The notes below the pieces were generated by a model that worked only from the letters and a program-made list of their open reading frames with translations, was not told where the DNA came from and searched no databases. DNA of 64,000 bases, taken from contig NZ_FNHV01000007.1 in NCBI RefSeq assembly GCF_900103585.1, positions 350,627-414,626 on the forward strand. Reading direction: 5' to 3'. Position numbers and translations under genes: made by a program. How positions within the stretch are numbered: the first letter of the stretch is position 1; every line of letters starts with the position of its first letter. Below, one piece after another: positions 42,333-51,687 of the stretch. This DNA is from Streptomyces sp. cf386 (lineage in GTDB: Bacteria > Actinomycetota > Actinomycetes > Streptomycetales > Streptomycetaceae).

Positions 42333-43457
42333 ATGCCCTCGCCCCACCTCCGACTTCCCCTGTCCAGAAGGGGATTCCTCACCGCGAGCGCCGGCACCGC
42401 GCTCGCCCTCGCGCCGTTCCCCGCGCGAGCCGCCGCCCGCCCCTGCCCCTTCGGCCGGTACGGTTCACCGGCCGCCCGCCTGACCCCGCAGACCCGCTAC
42501 GTCGACCAGTCAGGCCAGGGCGACTTCACCACCGTCCAGGCCGCCGTGACCGCAGCGACCGGCAGCGGCTGGACGCTGGTCATCGCGCCGGGGACGTACC
42601 GCGAGACGGTCGCCGTCGACGTCACCCGTACGGAGATGACCTGGCTCGGCGCCGGCGGGGACCCGCGCGACGTCGTCATCGTCTACGACAACGCGGCCGG
42701 TACCCCCAAGCCCGGCGGCGGCACCTACGGCACCACCGGCTCCGCCACCACCCTCGTCCAGGCCGACGGTTTCACCGCCCGCGACCTCACCTTCGCCAAC
42801 GACTGGCTGCGTGCCGACCACCCCGGCATCAGCGGCACCCAGGCCGTCGCCATCAAGGTGCAGGGCGACCGGTCCGCGTTCCACCACTGCCGGTTCCTCG
42901 GCCACCAGGACACCCTGTACGCCGACTCCATGGCCCTCGGCGTCTTCGCCCGTCAGTACTTCGCGCACTGCTACGCGGAGGGCGACGTCGACTTCGTCTT
43001 CGGGCGGGCCACGGCCGTGTACGAGCACTGCCACTTCCGGACCCTGACCCGGACCGATCTGTCGTCGGCTCCGTACGGCTTCGTCTTCGCACCCTCGACG
43101 GCAGGTTCCAACCCGCGCGGGTACCTGGTGACCCGGAGCCGTATCACCAGCGAGGCCCCGGACGCGTACTACAAGCTGGCCCGCCCCTGGGTGCCCAGTT
43201 CCGACCCCACCGCCCACCCGTCGCTCACCGTCCGCGACACCCACCTCGGCCCCGGCATCGACGCGGTCGCGCCGTACACCAACATGTCGGAGTCCTTCCC
43301 CTGGCAGGAGCAGCGGTTCGCCGAGTACCGCAACACCGGGCCGGGCGCGAAGATCACCGTCCCGGAGAACCGGCCCCAACTCACCGCCGTGCAGGCCGAG
43401 TCGGCGACTCGTGAGGCCTACCTCGGCGACTGGACGCCGTGGAAGGGGGGTCGCTGA
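42333..43457 (+). CDS. secreted pectin methylesterase, CE8 (A)
   Basis: A 374-residue exported enzyme; the ATG follows AAGGAG. Tat signal (LSRRGFLTASAGTALAL, cleavage near ARA at 31-33). The CE8 beta-helix has the acid D193 (GHQDTLY), nucleophile D220 (GDVDFVFG) and 'YKLARPWVPS'. It hydrolyses methyl esters of homogalacturonan to methanol and polygalacturonate, preparing it for the pectate lyases. Followed one base later by a second CE8 gene with strong similarity (ANDWLRADHP, 'SESFPWQEQRFAEYRNTGPGA'). Confidence 0.93.
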   Translation: MPSPHLRLPLSRRGFLTASAGTALALAPFPARAAARPCPFGRYGSPAARLTPQTRYVDQSGQGDFTTVQAAVTAATGSGWTLVIAPGTYRETVAVDVTRTEMTWLGAGGDPRDVVIVYDNAAGTPKPGGGTYGTTGSATTLVQADGFTARDLTFANDWLRADHPGISGTQAVAIKVQGDRSAFHHCRFLGHQDTLYADSMALGVFARQYFAHCYAEGDVDFVFGRATAVYEHCHFRTLTRTDLSSAPYGFVFAPSTAGSNPRGYLVTRSRITSEAPDAYYKLARPWVPSSDPTAHPSLTVRDTHLGPGIDAVAPYTNMSESFPWQEQRFAEYRNTGPGAKITVPENRPQLTAVQAESATREAYLGDWTPWKGGR

Positions 43458-43458
43458 G

Positions 43459-44505
43459 ATGCGCAGGCGGACTCTTCTGGCCGGGATGGCTGGGATCGCC
43501 GGGATCTCCGGGGGACTGGTCGCGGCCGGGTCCCCCGCCTTCGCCGGTGGTGCCGGCCGCCGGGTGCTGCACGTTCGGCCCGGTGACTCCGTGCAGGCGG
43601 CCGTGGACGCGGTGGACGGGCCCGGCCGGACGGTCGTCGTGCATCCGGGGACGTATCGCGAGGTGGTGAAAGTCCCCGCGGAGAAGGCCGAGTTGACGCT
43701 GCGCGGCGCGACCGGGAACCCGCGTGACGTCGTCATCGTGTACGACAACGCGAACGGCACCCAGAAGCCGGACGGTTCCGGCACGTACGGCACCGCGGGC
43801 TCCGCCACCTTCACCTCGGCCGCCCCCGGCCTCACCGTCCGTGACCTGACCCTCGCCAACGACTGGCTGCGTGCCGACCACCCCGACATCACCGGCACCC
43901 AGGCGGTGGCGGCGTATGTCACCGGCGACCGGTCGTCCTTCGGACACGTCCGCTTCCTGGCCCACCAGGACACCCTCTTCGTCGACACGACCGCGCTCGA
44001 CGTCTTCGACCGGCAGTACTTCCGGCACTGCTCCATCGAGGGCGACGTCGACTTCGTCTTCGGGCGGGCGACAGCCGTCTTCGAGGAGTGCCATTTCCGC
44101 ACGTTGGGACGGGACGTGGACTTCCTCCCCAAGGGCATGGTCTTCGCTCCGGCCACCGCCCGTGCCAACCCGTACGGCATCCTCGCCGTCCGCTCCCGCA
44201 TCACGTCCGGCGCCGAGGACGGGGCGTACAAGCTGGCCCGGCCCTGGGTGCCGTCGTACGAGACGACCGCCTGGCCGTCGCTCGTCGTGCGGGACACCCG
44301 GATCGGGCCGGGGATCGACGCGGTGGCGCCGTACACCAACATGCGGGAGCAGTACCCCTGGCAGACCATGCGGTTCCGGGAGCACCGCAACAGCGGGCCG
44401 GGTGCGGTGATCACGGTTCCGGAGAACCGGCCTCAACTCGGCGCCGCTGACGCGCGGTTGCACACGAGGAGCGCGTATCTCGGGGACTGGCGGCCATATG
44501 CGTAG
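43459..44505 (+). CDS. secreted pectin methylesterase, CE8 (B)
   Basis: A 348-residue exported paralogue of the preceding gene, one base downstream of it; GGGGGG before the upstream stop codon probably serves as ribosome binding site. Signal: RRRTLLAGMAGIAGISGG...AFA, Tat-like. Acid D171 (AHQDTLF), nucleophile D198 (GDVDFVFG) and 'YKLARPWVPS' are intact. The tandem pair suggests local duplication and perhaps different methylation-pattern preference. The 3' end overlaps the next lyase by 8 bases. Confidence 0.93.
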   Translation: MRRRTLLAGMAGIAGISGGLVAAGSPAFAGGAGRRVLHVRPGDSVQAAVDAVDGPGRTVVVHPGTYREVVKVPAEKAELTLRGATGNPRDVVIVYDNANGTQKPDGSGTYGTAGSATFTSAAPGLTVRDLTLANDWLRADHPDITGTQAVAAYVTGDRSSFGHVRFLAHQDTLFVDTTALDVFDRQYFRHCSIEGDVDFVFGRATAVFEECHFRTLGRDVDFLPKGMVFAPATARANPYGILAVRSRITSGAEDGAYKLARPWVPSYETTAWPSLVVRDTRIGPGIDAVAPYTNMREQYPWQTMRFREHRNSGPGAVITVPENRPQLGAADARLHTRSAYLGDWRPYA

Positions 44506-45772
44506 GGTGGCCGCACTCCTCGTCTGCGCGGGCCTGCTGTGGCCCGCTCCCGCCGCCTCGGCGGCCTCCGCCCGGGAACCCGTCGGCTGGGCCGCCACCG
44601 GCCCCGGCACCACCGGCGGCGCGGGCGGCTCGACCTGGACGGTGCGCACCCGCGCAGAGCTCAAGGAGGCCCTCGGCAACCGCGGCGACCCGACCGCACC
44701 CAAGGTGATCCGGGTCGTCGGCGACATCAACGGGCATGAGGCGGACGACGGTTCGCTGCTCGGCGAGCAGGACTACGCGCCCGGATACGACCTCGCCAAG
44801 TACATGTCCTGCTTCGGCGAGGACGGCGCCGAGTGGTCCGACACCCGCTACGACCACTGCAAGCAGCAGCGCCAGCTCCGCCAGGCCGGGTCGGCGAAGG
44901 AGAAGGCGCAGATCCAGCTGACCGTGCCGAGCAACACCACGCTCGTCGGTGCCGGGGACGACGCACGGCTCCTCGGGGTGTTCCTGACGGTCAACACCGG
45001 CACGAACATCGTCGTACGGAACCTCCACCTCGAAGCGCCCGTCGATCACTTCACCACCTGGTCGCCGGGCGACGGGACGCGGGGAAGCTGGAACGCCCGC
45101 TTCGACGCGCTGACCGTGATCACCGGCAGAAACATCTGGATCGACCACTGCACCTTCACCGACGGCCGCTTCCCCGACCTCGAGGCACCCCTCGGCTTCC
45201 ACGGCGAGCGCGTCGGGCGGCACGACGGGCTGCTGGACATCGAGGACGGCTCCGACTTCATCACCGTCTCCGACAGCCGTTTCACCGACCACGACAAGGC
45301 GATCCTCGTCGGGTCCGGCGACGGGCGCGGGGACCGCGACCGGGGCCACCTGAAGGTGACGTTCCTGCGGAACCTCTTCACCGACATCGCGCAGCGCGCC
45401 CCACGCGTCCGCTTCGGGCAGGTGCACGTCGTCAACAACGTGCACCGCGGACGGGCCGACGGCACCGTCTACGCCCTCGGCGTCGGCGTGGAGTCCGCGA
45501 TCTTCTCCGAGCGCAATGTGTTCCGGTACCGGCAGGGGGCCGCCGACCTCGCCGTCGCGGACTACGGCGGCGACCGCTTCCACGACACCGGCTCCTGGTT
45601 CAACGGCCGCCCCGCGCACCTGAACGCGGTCGCGAGCGGTCTGGGTCTGTCCGGCGATGTCGGCTGGGACCCGGCCGAGGTCTACGACTACCGGACCTTC
45701 ATGTCTGTTTCGGCGATCGAGGAGTACGTCGTCCGCCACGCCGGTACCGGGAGGCCGTATGAGCGGCCATGA
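44498..45772 (+). CDS. secreted pectate lyase, PL1 (C)
   Basis: A 424-residue exported lyase starting 8 bases inside the upstream esterase gene. Signal: 'RRVAALLVCAGLLWPAPAASA'. PL1 landmarks: 'GTTGGAGGSTWTV', 'SNTTLVGAGDDARLLG', 'NIWIDHCTFTDGRFPD' and 'QRAPRVRFGQVHVVNN'. It carries an insert with two Cys residues (SCFGEDG and DHCKQQ) between residues about 105 and 130 that the other PL1 copies lack in that form. Its stop codon lies 14 bases inside the next gene, so expression is coupled. Confidence 0.92.
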   Translation: MRRVAALLVCAGLLWPAPAASAASAREPVGWAATGPGTTGGAGGSTWTVRTRAELKEALGNRGDPTAPKVIRVVGDINGHEADDGSLLGEQDYAPGYDLAKYMSCFGEDGAEWSDTRYDHCKQQRQLRQAGSAKEKAQIQLTVPSNTTLVGAGDDARLLGVFLTVNTGTNIVVRNLHLEAPVDHFTTWSPGDGTRGSWNARFDALTVITGRNIWIDHCTFTDGRFPDLEAPLGFHGERVGRHDGLLDIEDGSDFITVSDSRFTDHDKAILVGSGDGRGDRDRGHLKVTFLRNLFTDIAQRAPRVRFGQVHVVNNVHRGRADGTVYALGVGVESAIFSERNVFRYRQGAADLAVADYGGDRFHDTGSWFNGRPAHLNAVASGLGLSGDVGWDPAEVYDYRTFMSVSAIEEYVVRHAGTGRPYERP

Positions 45773-46919
45773 CGCCGTGGGACGCCGGGCTTTCGTGGTC
45801 GGGGCCGGGGCGGCGGCGCTGTTCGCCGGGGGAGCGGTGAGCGGGGCGGAGGCGGCCGTGGTGGAGGGTCCGCTGCCCGATTTCCACCCCGCCCTCAAGG
45901 ACGGGCTCACCTTCCCGCTCGCCTGGGGACGGTCGCCGATCCGCGACTTCCGCGCCTGGCGCCGAGCCGCCCGCGCCGAGGTCGAGGAGCACCTCCTCGT
46001 CGCACGCGAGGACAGGACGCCGTACGCACCCGAATTCGCCGAAGGACCCCAAGGAGACGGATACGGAAGGGAGTTGGTGACCCTCGCCCTCACCCCGTAC
46101 GAACGCGTCCGCGGCGCCCTGCTCACCCCGCACGGCACCGGCCCCTTCCCCGCCGTCCTGCTGCTCCACGACCACGGTGCCAAGTTCGACATCGGGAAGG
46201 AGAAGCTGGTCCGCCCCTGGTACGACGACACGCGGCTCGCCTCGGCGCAAGCCTGGTCGGACAAGTACTTCAGCGGACGCTTCGTCGGCGACGAACTCGC
46301 CCGGCGCGGCTACGTCGTCCTCTGCCTGGACGCCCTCGGCTGGGCCGACCGCGGCCCGCTCGCCTACGACCAGCAACAGGCCCTCGCCTCCAACTTCTAC
46401 AACCTCGGCTCCTCGCTCGCCGGACTCATGGCCCGTGAGGACGCCCGCGCCGCCGGATTCCTGGCGGGCCTCGGCCGCGTGGACGCCCGCCGGGTCGCGG
46501 CCGTCGGGTTCTCCATGGGCGCCTACCGCGCCTGGCAGACGGCCGCGCTCAGCGACGACATCGCCGCCGCGGTGAGCGTCGGCTGGATGACCGGCCTGAA
46601 GGAAATGATGGTGCCCGGCAACAACACCCTGCGCGGGCAGTCGTCGTACTACATGCTCCACCCCGGGCTCGCCCGACATCTCGACTTCCCCGACGTGGCG
46701 AGCATCGCCGCCCCCAGGCCGATGCTCTTCCTGAACGGCGGCCTCGACCCGCTGTTCCCCGCCGACGGCGTCCGCGTGGCCCACACCAAGCTGCGCGCTG
46801 TCTGGCGGTCCTGCCACGCCGAGGAGCGGCTGCGCCTGAAGACCTGGCCGGACCTCGGCCATGTCTTCACCGCGCCCATGCAGGACGAGGCCTACGACTG
46901 GCTCGGCTCCGTCCTGTGA
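45759..46919 (+). CDS. secreted alpha/beta hydrolase, candidate pectin acetylesterase
   Basis: A 386-residue exported protein. Tat-like signal (GRRAFVVGAGAAALFAGGA). The alpha/beta-hydrolase fold is shown by 'PAVLLLHDHGAKF', nucleophile S252 (VGFSMGAY), acid in 'LNGGLDPLFPADG' and His in 'DLGHVFTAP'. It resembles the dienelactone hydrolase/acetylxylan-esterase-like group but is not a clear member of a named CE family. Position between a PL1 and a PL9 lyase with a 14-base overlap implies action on pectin esters (acetyl, methyl or feruloyl); that is inference. Confidence 0.8.
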   Translation: MSGHDAVGRRAFVVGAGAAALFAGGAVSGAEAAVVEGPLPDFHPALKDGLTFPLAWGRSPIRDFRAWRRAARAEVEEHLLVAREDRTPYAPEFAEGPQGDGYGRELVTLALTPYERVRGALLTPHGTGPFPAVLLLHDHGAKFDIGKEKLVRPWYDDTRLASAQAWSDKYFSGRFVGDELARRGYVVLCLDALGWADRGPLAYDQQQALASNFYNLGSSLAGLMAREDARAAGFLAGLGRVDARRVAAVGFSMGAYRAWQTAALSDDIAAAVSVGWMTGLKEMMVPGNNTLRGQSSYYMLHPGLARHLDFPDVASIAAPRPMLFLNGGLDPLFPADGVRVAHTKLRAVWRSCHAEERLRLKTWPDLGHVFTAPMQDEAYDWLGSVL

Positions 46920-46960
46920 ACCGTCCCCCCCCCACCCGCACGAGAGAGGAACCGCTCCCC

Positions 46961-48076
46961 ATGTCTCGTCGTCGCATCGCTCTCACCGCCCTGGCGGCCC
47001 TGCCCCTGGGCACCGGTCTGGCCGTCCTCCCCACCCAGGCCCAGGCCGCGACCGTGGTCGTCAGCAACTCGACCGACCTGTCCAACGCCCTCAAGAACGC
47101 CACCGCCGGCACCGTCATCCAGGTCCGAGGCGGCACCTACTACCCGACGGCCACGCTCCAGTCCACGGCCAACGGCACGTCCTCGGCGCCGATCACGCTC
47201 ACCCCGTACGGCTCGGAGACCGTGAAGATCGACGGCTCGTCGCTCCCCGACGGCGACTGGATCTTCAAGCTCACCGCCGACTACTGGAACGTCTCGGGCA
47301 TCACCTTCCAGAACTCCCCGGACAGCGCGGTCGTCTGCCAGTCCTGCACCGGCACCAACTGGAACAACATCAAGACCATCAACGGCGGCGACTCGGGCTT
47401 CACGCTCACCGGGGACGGCACCGTCAACAACACGGTCCGCAACATCGACTCCTACGGCCACTACGACGCCGCGGGCCACGGCGAGAACGCCGACGGCATC
47501 GCCGTGAAGTTCGGCTCCGGCACCGGCAACCTCATCACCGGGGCCCGCCTCTACAACAACTCCGACGACGGCCTGGACTTCTGGTCCTTCTCCTCGCCCG
47601 TCACCGTCGAGCACACCTGGGCCATGGGCAACGGCAAGAACCGCTGGTCAGACTCCGCGTTCGCGGGCGACGGCAACGGCTACAAGCTGGGCGGCGACGG
47701 CGAGACCGTGGCCCACGTCATCAACAACTCCGCCGCCTGGGACAACGCCGGCAACGGCTTCACCGAGAACAGCAACAAGGGCGCCATCGTCATCAACCGC
47801 ACCACCGCCTACGCCAACGCCAAGTGGGGCTACTACTTCGCCACCGGCGCGGCCCGCCTCGGCAAGAACCTGGCGGTGAGCAACGGCGGCGGCCAGGTGA
47901 ACAAGGGCTCGTCGGTGGTCTCGGCCGGGAACAACTGGGACTCCGGGATATCGACTCCCGCGTTCCGGTCGACGGATGCGTCGAGTACGTACAACGCGCG
48001 CAGTTCCAGTGGCACTCTGCCGGCGACGACCTTTCTGACGACGGGGAGTTCGACCATCGGGGCGACGATGGACTGA
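46961..48076 (+). CDS. secreted pectate lyase, PL9-like (A)
   Basis: A 371-residue exported parallel beta-helix protein; the ATG follows GAGAGAGGA. Signal: 'RRRIALTALAALPLGTGLAVLPTQAQA'. Typical of short actinobacterial PL9 lyases: 'GGTYYPTATLQSTANGTSSAPITL', 'NADGIAVKFGSGTGNLITGARLYNN' and 'GNGYKLGG', where the Lys probably matches the catalytic Lys of Pel9A. The mature protein ends in 'PATTFLTTGSSTIGATMD'. A close paralogue is at 54107. It is last in the hydrolase run and followed by a strong terminator. Confidence 0.88.
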   Translation: MSRRRIALTALAALPLGTGLAVLPTQAQAATVVVSNSTDLSNALKNATAGTVIQVRGGTYYPTATLQSTANGTSSAPITLTPYGSETVKIDGSSLPDGDWIFKLTADYWNVSGITFQNSPDSAVVCQSCTGTNWNNIKTINGGDSGFTLTGDGTVNNTVRNIDSYGHYDAAGHGENADGIAVKFGSGTGNLITGARLYNNSDDGLDFWSFSSPVTVEHTWAMGNGKNRWSDSAFAGDGNGYKLGGDGETVAHVINNSAAWDNAGNGFTENSNKGAIVINRTTAYANAKWGYYFATGAARLGKNLAVSNGGGQVNKGSSVVSAGNNWDSGISTPAFRSTDASSTYNARSSSGTLPATTFLTTGSSTIGATMD

Positions 48077-48089
48077 GCTGTCGGTGACG

Positions 48090-48134
48090 GACGGAAGCGG
48101 GCCGGAGGATCACGTCCTGCGGCCCGCTTCCGTC
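48090..48134. terminator. bidirectional terminator after the hydrolase run
   Basis: GACGGAAGCGGGCC (48090-48103) and GGCCCGCTTCCGTC (48121-48134) form a perfect 14-bp stem between two convergent genes. Confidence 0.9.
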
Positions 48135-48146
48135 GTGTACGGCCCG

Positions 48147-50414
48147 TCAGTCCCGGCGGATCAGTTCGGGGTCGATGCGGCGGCCTACCAGGGGGAGGGT
48201 GCCGACGATCGCGATGGCGAGGACGCCGAGGGAGGAGGCCAGCAGCACGGGTACACCCGCGCCGTCCCAGAAGATCTCGCCGCCGCCCGTGACCAGGTAG
48301 GCGGTCTCGGCCAGCTTGCCCGAGACCAGGGCCAGCAGCAGGCCGATCGCGAGCGGCAGGACGACCTGCAGGCACTGCACCGTGCGCAAGGTGCCGGCCC
48401 GGGCTCCGATGAGAGCGAGGGCGGTGACCTGGGACCGGCGTTCCACGGCCCGGTCGGTGACCGACACGAGGAACGCGGCGACGCCGATGACCAGACCCAT
48501 CACCATGCCCAGCACGAGGAGCGTCTTGATCACCGTGAGCTGCTGCAGGGCCTCGACGTTGACGCCCGTCGGATCCACGTCGGCCGTCGGCGCGATCGCC
48601 CCGATCTCGTCCAGGACCGCGCGTACCGTCGCCGGGTCGGAGGAGGAGGCGAGGACGAGCGTGGCGGACGCCGGGACGGCGCCGGGCGGCAGCTTGCCGG
48701 GTGGCACGAGGATGCCGGTGCCCGGCAGGTTCGTCACCCCCTGACCCGCGAACAACACGGTGTCCTTCGGCACCGGGATGCGCAGGGTCATGCGCTTGCC
48801 GTCCTTCTTCAGTGTGTAGGTGGAGGCCTTGAAGGGCTCGTCCCCGGTGTTCGGGTCCGACAAGCGCATCACCTCGCCGTCCACACAGCCCTCTACCCGC
48901 CGGGTCAGCGCGGCGAGCTGGGCGCAGGTGGCGACCAGGGCGGTGGCCTGGTCGTCGTCGGTGTCGCTCTGGAGATCATTGTCGAAGTCCATGACGACGG
49001 CAGCCACGTCCACGCCGGGAATCTCGCGCAGCCGCTGCTGCTGGTCCCGGTTCAACTGGGACAGCTGCAAGCCGTATTCCTGGGTCGGCGAGGAGCTGCG
49101 CGAGACCTGGCTCAGCTCGACCAGGACTCCCTGCGCGAGGGACGCCGAGAACACCAGCAGCACCAGGCCGGTGACCACACGCATCGCGCTGCCGGGCTCG
49201 ACCTCGTTGCGCCGCATCGCCAGGTTGAGGGCGAGGTTCCCGGAGCGCGCGAGCCGCTTGGCCAGGAGGTACGACAGCAGCGGCAGCGTCAGGACCAGAC
49301 CGAGCCCGGTCAGCAGCACACCGGCCGGCACCAGCAGGGCGTTGATGCCGGTGCTGCTCGCGGGATGGTCGGTCAGGCCGGTGGCGCTGAAGCCGACGAC
49401 GATTCCCAGGCCGGTGGCGAGCAGCAGCCCGCCCCAAACGCGCGGCGCCCTGGGGGCGGCGACCCGACGGGTGGCGAGCGGGTTCCGGGCCGCCGCCCGG
49501 GCGCTCGCCCGGCCGACGAACCAGGCAAGCAACGGGCACCCGAGCAGGCAGATGGCCATCGTCTGCCCCGAGACCGCACCGTCGGCGGCGTACCACTTCA
49601 GGCCGGGCAGGCCCGTCCTGGCGACGATCTGGTTGAGCAGCCAGAACTCCGCGAGACCGAGGGCCGCACCGAGCAGGGCCGCCACGACGGTCTCGGCGGC
49701 GTTGACCCGCTGGGTGCCCTTGGCACTGAGGCCGAGCAGCCGCAGCGCCGCGAGCCGCCGGTTGCGGCTGGCGGCGGACAGCTTGGCGCACACCGACAGG
49801 AAGACGGCGAGTGGCAGCAGGACCAGGGTGGCCAGGGTGAAGCGGAGGATCTCCAAGGTGGAGGGGTCGACGGCCCAGGTGGGCGGGTACTCGCTGCCGA
49901 AGCTCTTCAACGCCCGGGCACCGTCGCCGAGTTGGGCACGGGTGGTGCCGACGTAGGCGTACAGCTCGTCGGGGTCGGTCAGACCGGCCGCGCCGATCAG
50001 ACCCTTCTCCGTGCCGGGCAGCAGGCCCTTGAGGCCGGGCTCGCGCTGGAGCTGGTCGTGCAGGGCGGGGGAGACGTACACCTCGCCCGGGCCGGGCAGC
50101 TTGCTCAGGCCGGGCGGCGGCGCGGGCGTGTCCTGTGTACCCAAGGCGATGAAGACCCGACCGAACGGCCTGGAGCCGTGCGGGTCCCGGAACTCCTGCA
50201 CCAGGCTCCGCTGACCGGTCGGCTCACCGGCGTAGACCCGGGGGTCACGGGTGGCGGTCCGCCCGTCATGGGCATCGAGGATCGTCGGGATCGTGAGGAC
50301 GAGGGCGAGACAGCACACACCGAGTGACCCGCCCAGGGTCATCAGCACAAAGCGGGCGCGGTTGCCTCGGCCGGATCCGAACAGCAGCCGCAGGCCGAGC
50401 AGGAACTCCCTCAT
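48147..50414 (-). CDS. FtsX/MacB-type ABC transporter permease
   Basis: A 755-residue membrane protein with an N-terminal helix (FVLMTLGGSLGVCCLALVL), a large extracytoplasmic domain, and two groups of helices (about residues 190-400 and 640-745) as in double-FtsX permeases. 'RNRRLAALRLLGLSAKGTQRVNAAETVVAALLG' and 'RRSQVTALALIGARAGTLRTVQCLQVVLPL' are the repeated FtsX motifs. The ATG overlaps the stop of the ATP-binding gene by 4 bases. Such pairs export lipids or peptides or sense envelope stress. Nothing ties it to pectin; it probably separates two parts of the pectin locus by chance. Confidence 0.88.
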   Translation of the reverse strand: MREFLLGLRLLFGSGRGNRARFVLMTLGGSLGVCCLALVLTIPTILDAHDGRTATRDPRVYAGEPTGQRSLVQEFRDPHGSRPFGRVFIALGTQDTPAPPPGLSKLPGPGEVYVSPALHDQLQREPGLKGLLPGTEKGLIGAAGLTDPDELYAYVGTTRAQLGDGARALKSFGSEYPPTWAVDPSTLEILRFTLATLVLLPLAVFLSVCAKLSAASRNRRLAALRLLGLSAKGTQRVNAAETVVAALLGAALGLAEFWLLNQIVARTGLPGLKWYAADGAVSGQTMAICLLGCPLLAWFVGRASARAAARNPLATRRVAAPRAPRVWGGLLLATGLGIVVGFSATGLTDHPASSTGINALLVPAGVLLTGLGLVLTLPLLSYLLAKRLARSGNLALNLAMRRNEVEPGSAMRVVTGLVLLVFSASLAQGVLVELSQVSRSSSPTQEYGLQLSQLNRDQQQRLREIPGVDVAAVVMDFDNDLQSDTDDDQATALVATCAQLAALTRRVEGCVDGEVMRLSDPNTGDEPFKASTYTLKKDGKRMTLRIPVPKDTVLFAGQGVTNLPGTGILVPPGKLPPGAVPASATLVLASSSDPATVRAVLDEIGAIAPTADVDPTGVNVEALQQLTVIKTLLVLGMVMGLVIGVAAFLVSVTDRAVERRSQVTALALIGARAGTLRTVQCLQVVLPLAIGLLLALVSGKLAETAYLVTGGGEIFWDGAGVPVLLASSLGVLAIAIVGTLPLVGRRIDPELIRRD

Positions 50415-51157
50415 CCCGCCGCTCCCACGGGGGCGAGCACGCCGTCGGCCATCGTGTAGCGGCTGTCGGCCTGCGCGGCCACCGTCTGATCGTGGGTCAC
50501 CAGAAGCACGGCGGTGCCCTGCGAGCGGGCCAGGTCCAGGAACTCCTTCAGAACGGTATCGGCGTTGGCACTGTCGAGTGCGCCGGTCGGCTCGTCCGCG
50601 AACACGACAGCGGGCTTGTGCACCAGGGCCCGGGCAACGGCGACGCGCTGGTTCTGCCCGCCGGACACCTGGGAGGGCCGCCGCTCACGCAGATCGGCGA
50701 TCCCCAGCCGGTCGAGCACCTCTTCGGCGGCCTTGAGCGCAGGCCGCTTGCGCTGGCCGGCGAGCCGCAGCGGCAGGGCGGTGTTCTCCTCGATGGTCAG
50801 CTCGGGCAGCAACTCGCCGTACTGGAAGACGAACCCGAACCGCTCCCGGCGAAGGGCGCTGATCTCCTCGTCGTCCAGGTCGGTGTAGGCCTGCCCCTCG
50901 AAACTGATCCGACCCCGCGACGGAGGCAGCACCCCCGCCAGGCAGTAGAGCAGCGAGGACTTGCCGGAACCGCTCGCCCCGGTGATCGCCGCGACCTCGC
51001 CTCGGGCAAGCGCGAGGTGGGCGTCACGCACGGCCGGTGTGGAGCCGTAGGAGAACTCGATGCCGCTCGCGGAAAGGATGTGTGATGTGTCTGACGTACT
51101 GGTACTGATCGTGTCCCCCGGGAGCCGGAGGGCCCCGGCGGTCAGACCGGGGCCCAA
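50411..51157 (-). CDS. ABC transporter ATP-binding protein, MacB/LolD type
   Basis: An approximately 240-residue ATPase. Walker A GASGSGKSS, signature VSGGQNQRVAVARAL, Walker B 'VVFADEPTGALDS' and switch 'LLVTHDQ' are all intact. The start is uncertain: TTG 51157 is the only standard start before 'SHILSASGIEFSYG', where the domain begins, and it lacks a clear ribosome binding site. It pairs with the FtsX-type permease with which it overlaps. Confidence 0.88.
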   Translation of the reverse strand: MGPGLTAGALRLPGDTISTSTSDTSHILSASGIEFSYGSTPAVRDAHLALARGEVAAITGASGSGKSSLLYCLAGVLPPSRGRISFEGQAYTDLDDEEISALRRERFGFVFQYGELLPELTIEENTALPLRLAGQRKRPALKAAEEVLDRLGIADLRERRPSQVSGGQNQRVAVARALVHKPAVVFADEPTGALDSANADTVLKEFLDLARSQGTAVLLVTHDQTVAAQADSRYTMADGVLAPVGAAG

Positions 51158-51198
51158 GGGTGTGCTGTGACTGGACGGTTCAAGTCGTCCAGTCTGGC

Positions 51199-51513
51199 CT
51201 AGCGGCTGTAGTGCTTCGTCCCCGAGCAGTTGTCGGGGCGCAGCGAGCCCCGGTCACGGCGGGCCCGTACCCAGACGTCATCGGTGTGCAGCGCGGCACC
51301 GTCGTAGACCAGCTTGTCCAGCGAGACGGTCTTCTTCTGCTTGCCGTTGAAGCGGTTCCAGTCGTAGCCCTCGACCTTGACCTGCATGTAGACGTTGTGC
51401 CCGTCGTTGGGGCTGGCGTCCTTGAACTTGCCCTTCCAGTCGAAGGCCCCGTGGTTCGTGTGCGCGGGCTCGAACTTGGTTTTCCTCCCGTTTTTCCCGA
51501 CGTCAAACCTTGA
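51199..51513 (-). pseudogene. C-terminal fragment of a secreted-type protein
   Basis: The frame reads 104 codons to a stop, ending 'VWVRARRDRGSLRPDNCSGTKHYSR'. It has protein-like composition and includes 'VYMQVKVEGYDWNRFNGK' but no N-terminus: the frame closes with TGA at 51514-51516 and no start with a ribosome binding site precedes the conserved-looking part (an internal ATG is at 51387). The adjoining sequence is AT-richer and carries CTTGATC/GATCAAG inverted repeats, consistent with a deletion or insertion scar. Family not recognised. Confidence 0.55.
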
Positions 51514-51581
51514 TCATCGGGCGCTGGGAACGTTGACACGCTGAGATCGCAAGTTGATTGGGATTTTGATCAAGCTGGATT

Positions 51582-51605
51582 CATCCGCGCGTTCATTTGC
51601 GGATG
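51582..51605. terminator. weak hairpin downstream of the GH43 gene
   Basis: CATCCGC (51582-51588) and GCGGATG (51599-51605) pair with a 10-base loop, about 80 bases past the GH43 stop codon on the minus strand. No other feature is seen in 51517-51687. Confidence 0.4.
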
Positions 51606-51687
51606 CCGTGCACATCCTTTACAGACACCGCCCGAACGGGAGGGAACCCGAGCCCCCGTTTTCGCATCCCGTCGGGCACCCGAGGGC

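Noticed and set aside
48147-51157. FtsX/ATPase pair as part of the pectin import system
   Set aside because: It is an FtsX/MacB-type efflux or sensing system, on the opposite strand and outside the terminator at 48090; carbohydrate importers have MalF/MalG-type permeases.
51180-51539. 119-codon minus-strand frame starting at 51539
   Set aside because: Its Ser/Thr/Arg-rich translation is the typical off-frame product of GC-rich DNA; the overlapping frame 51199-51513 has normal protein composition.
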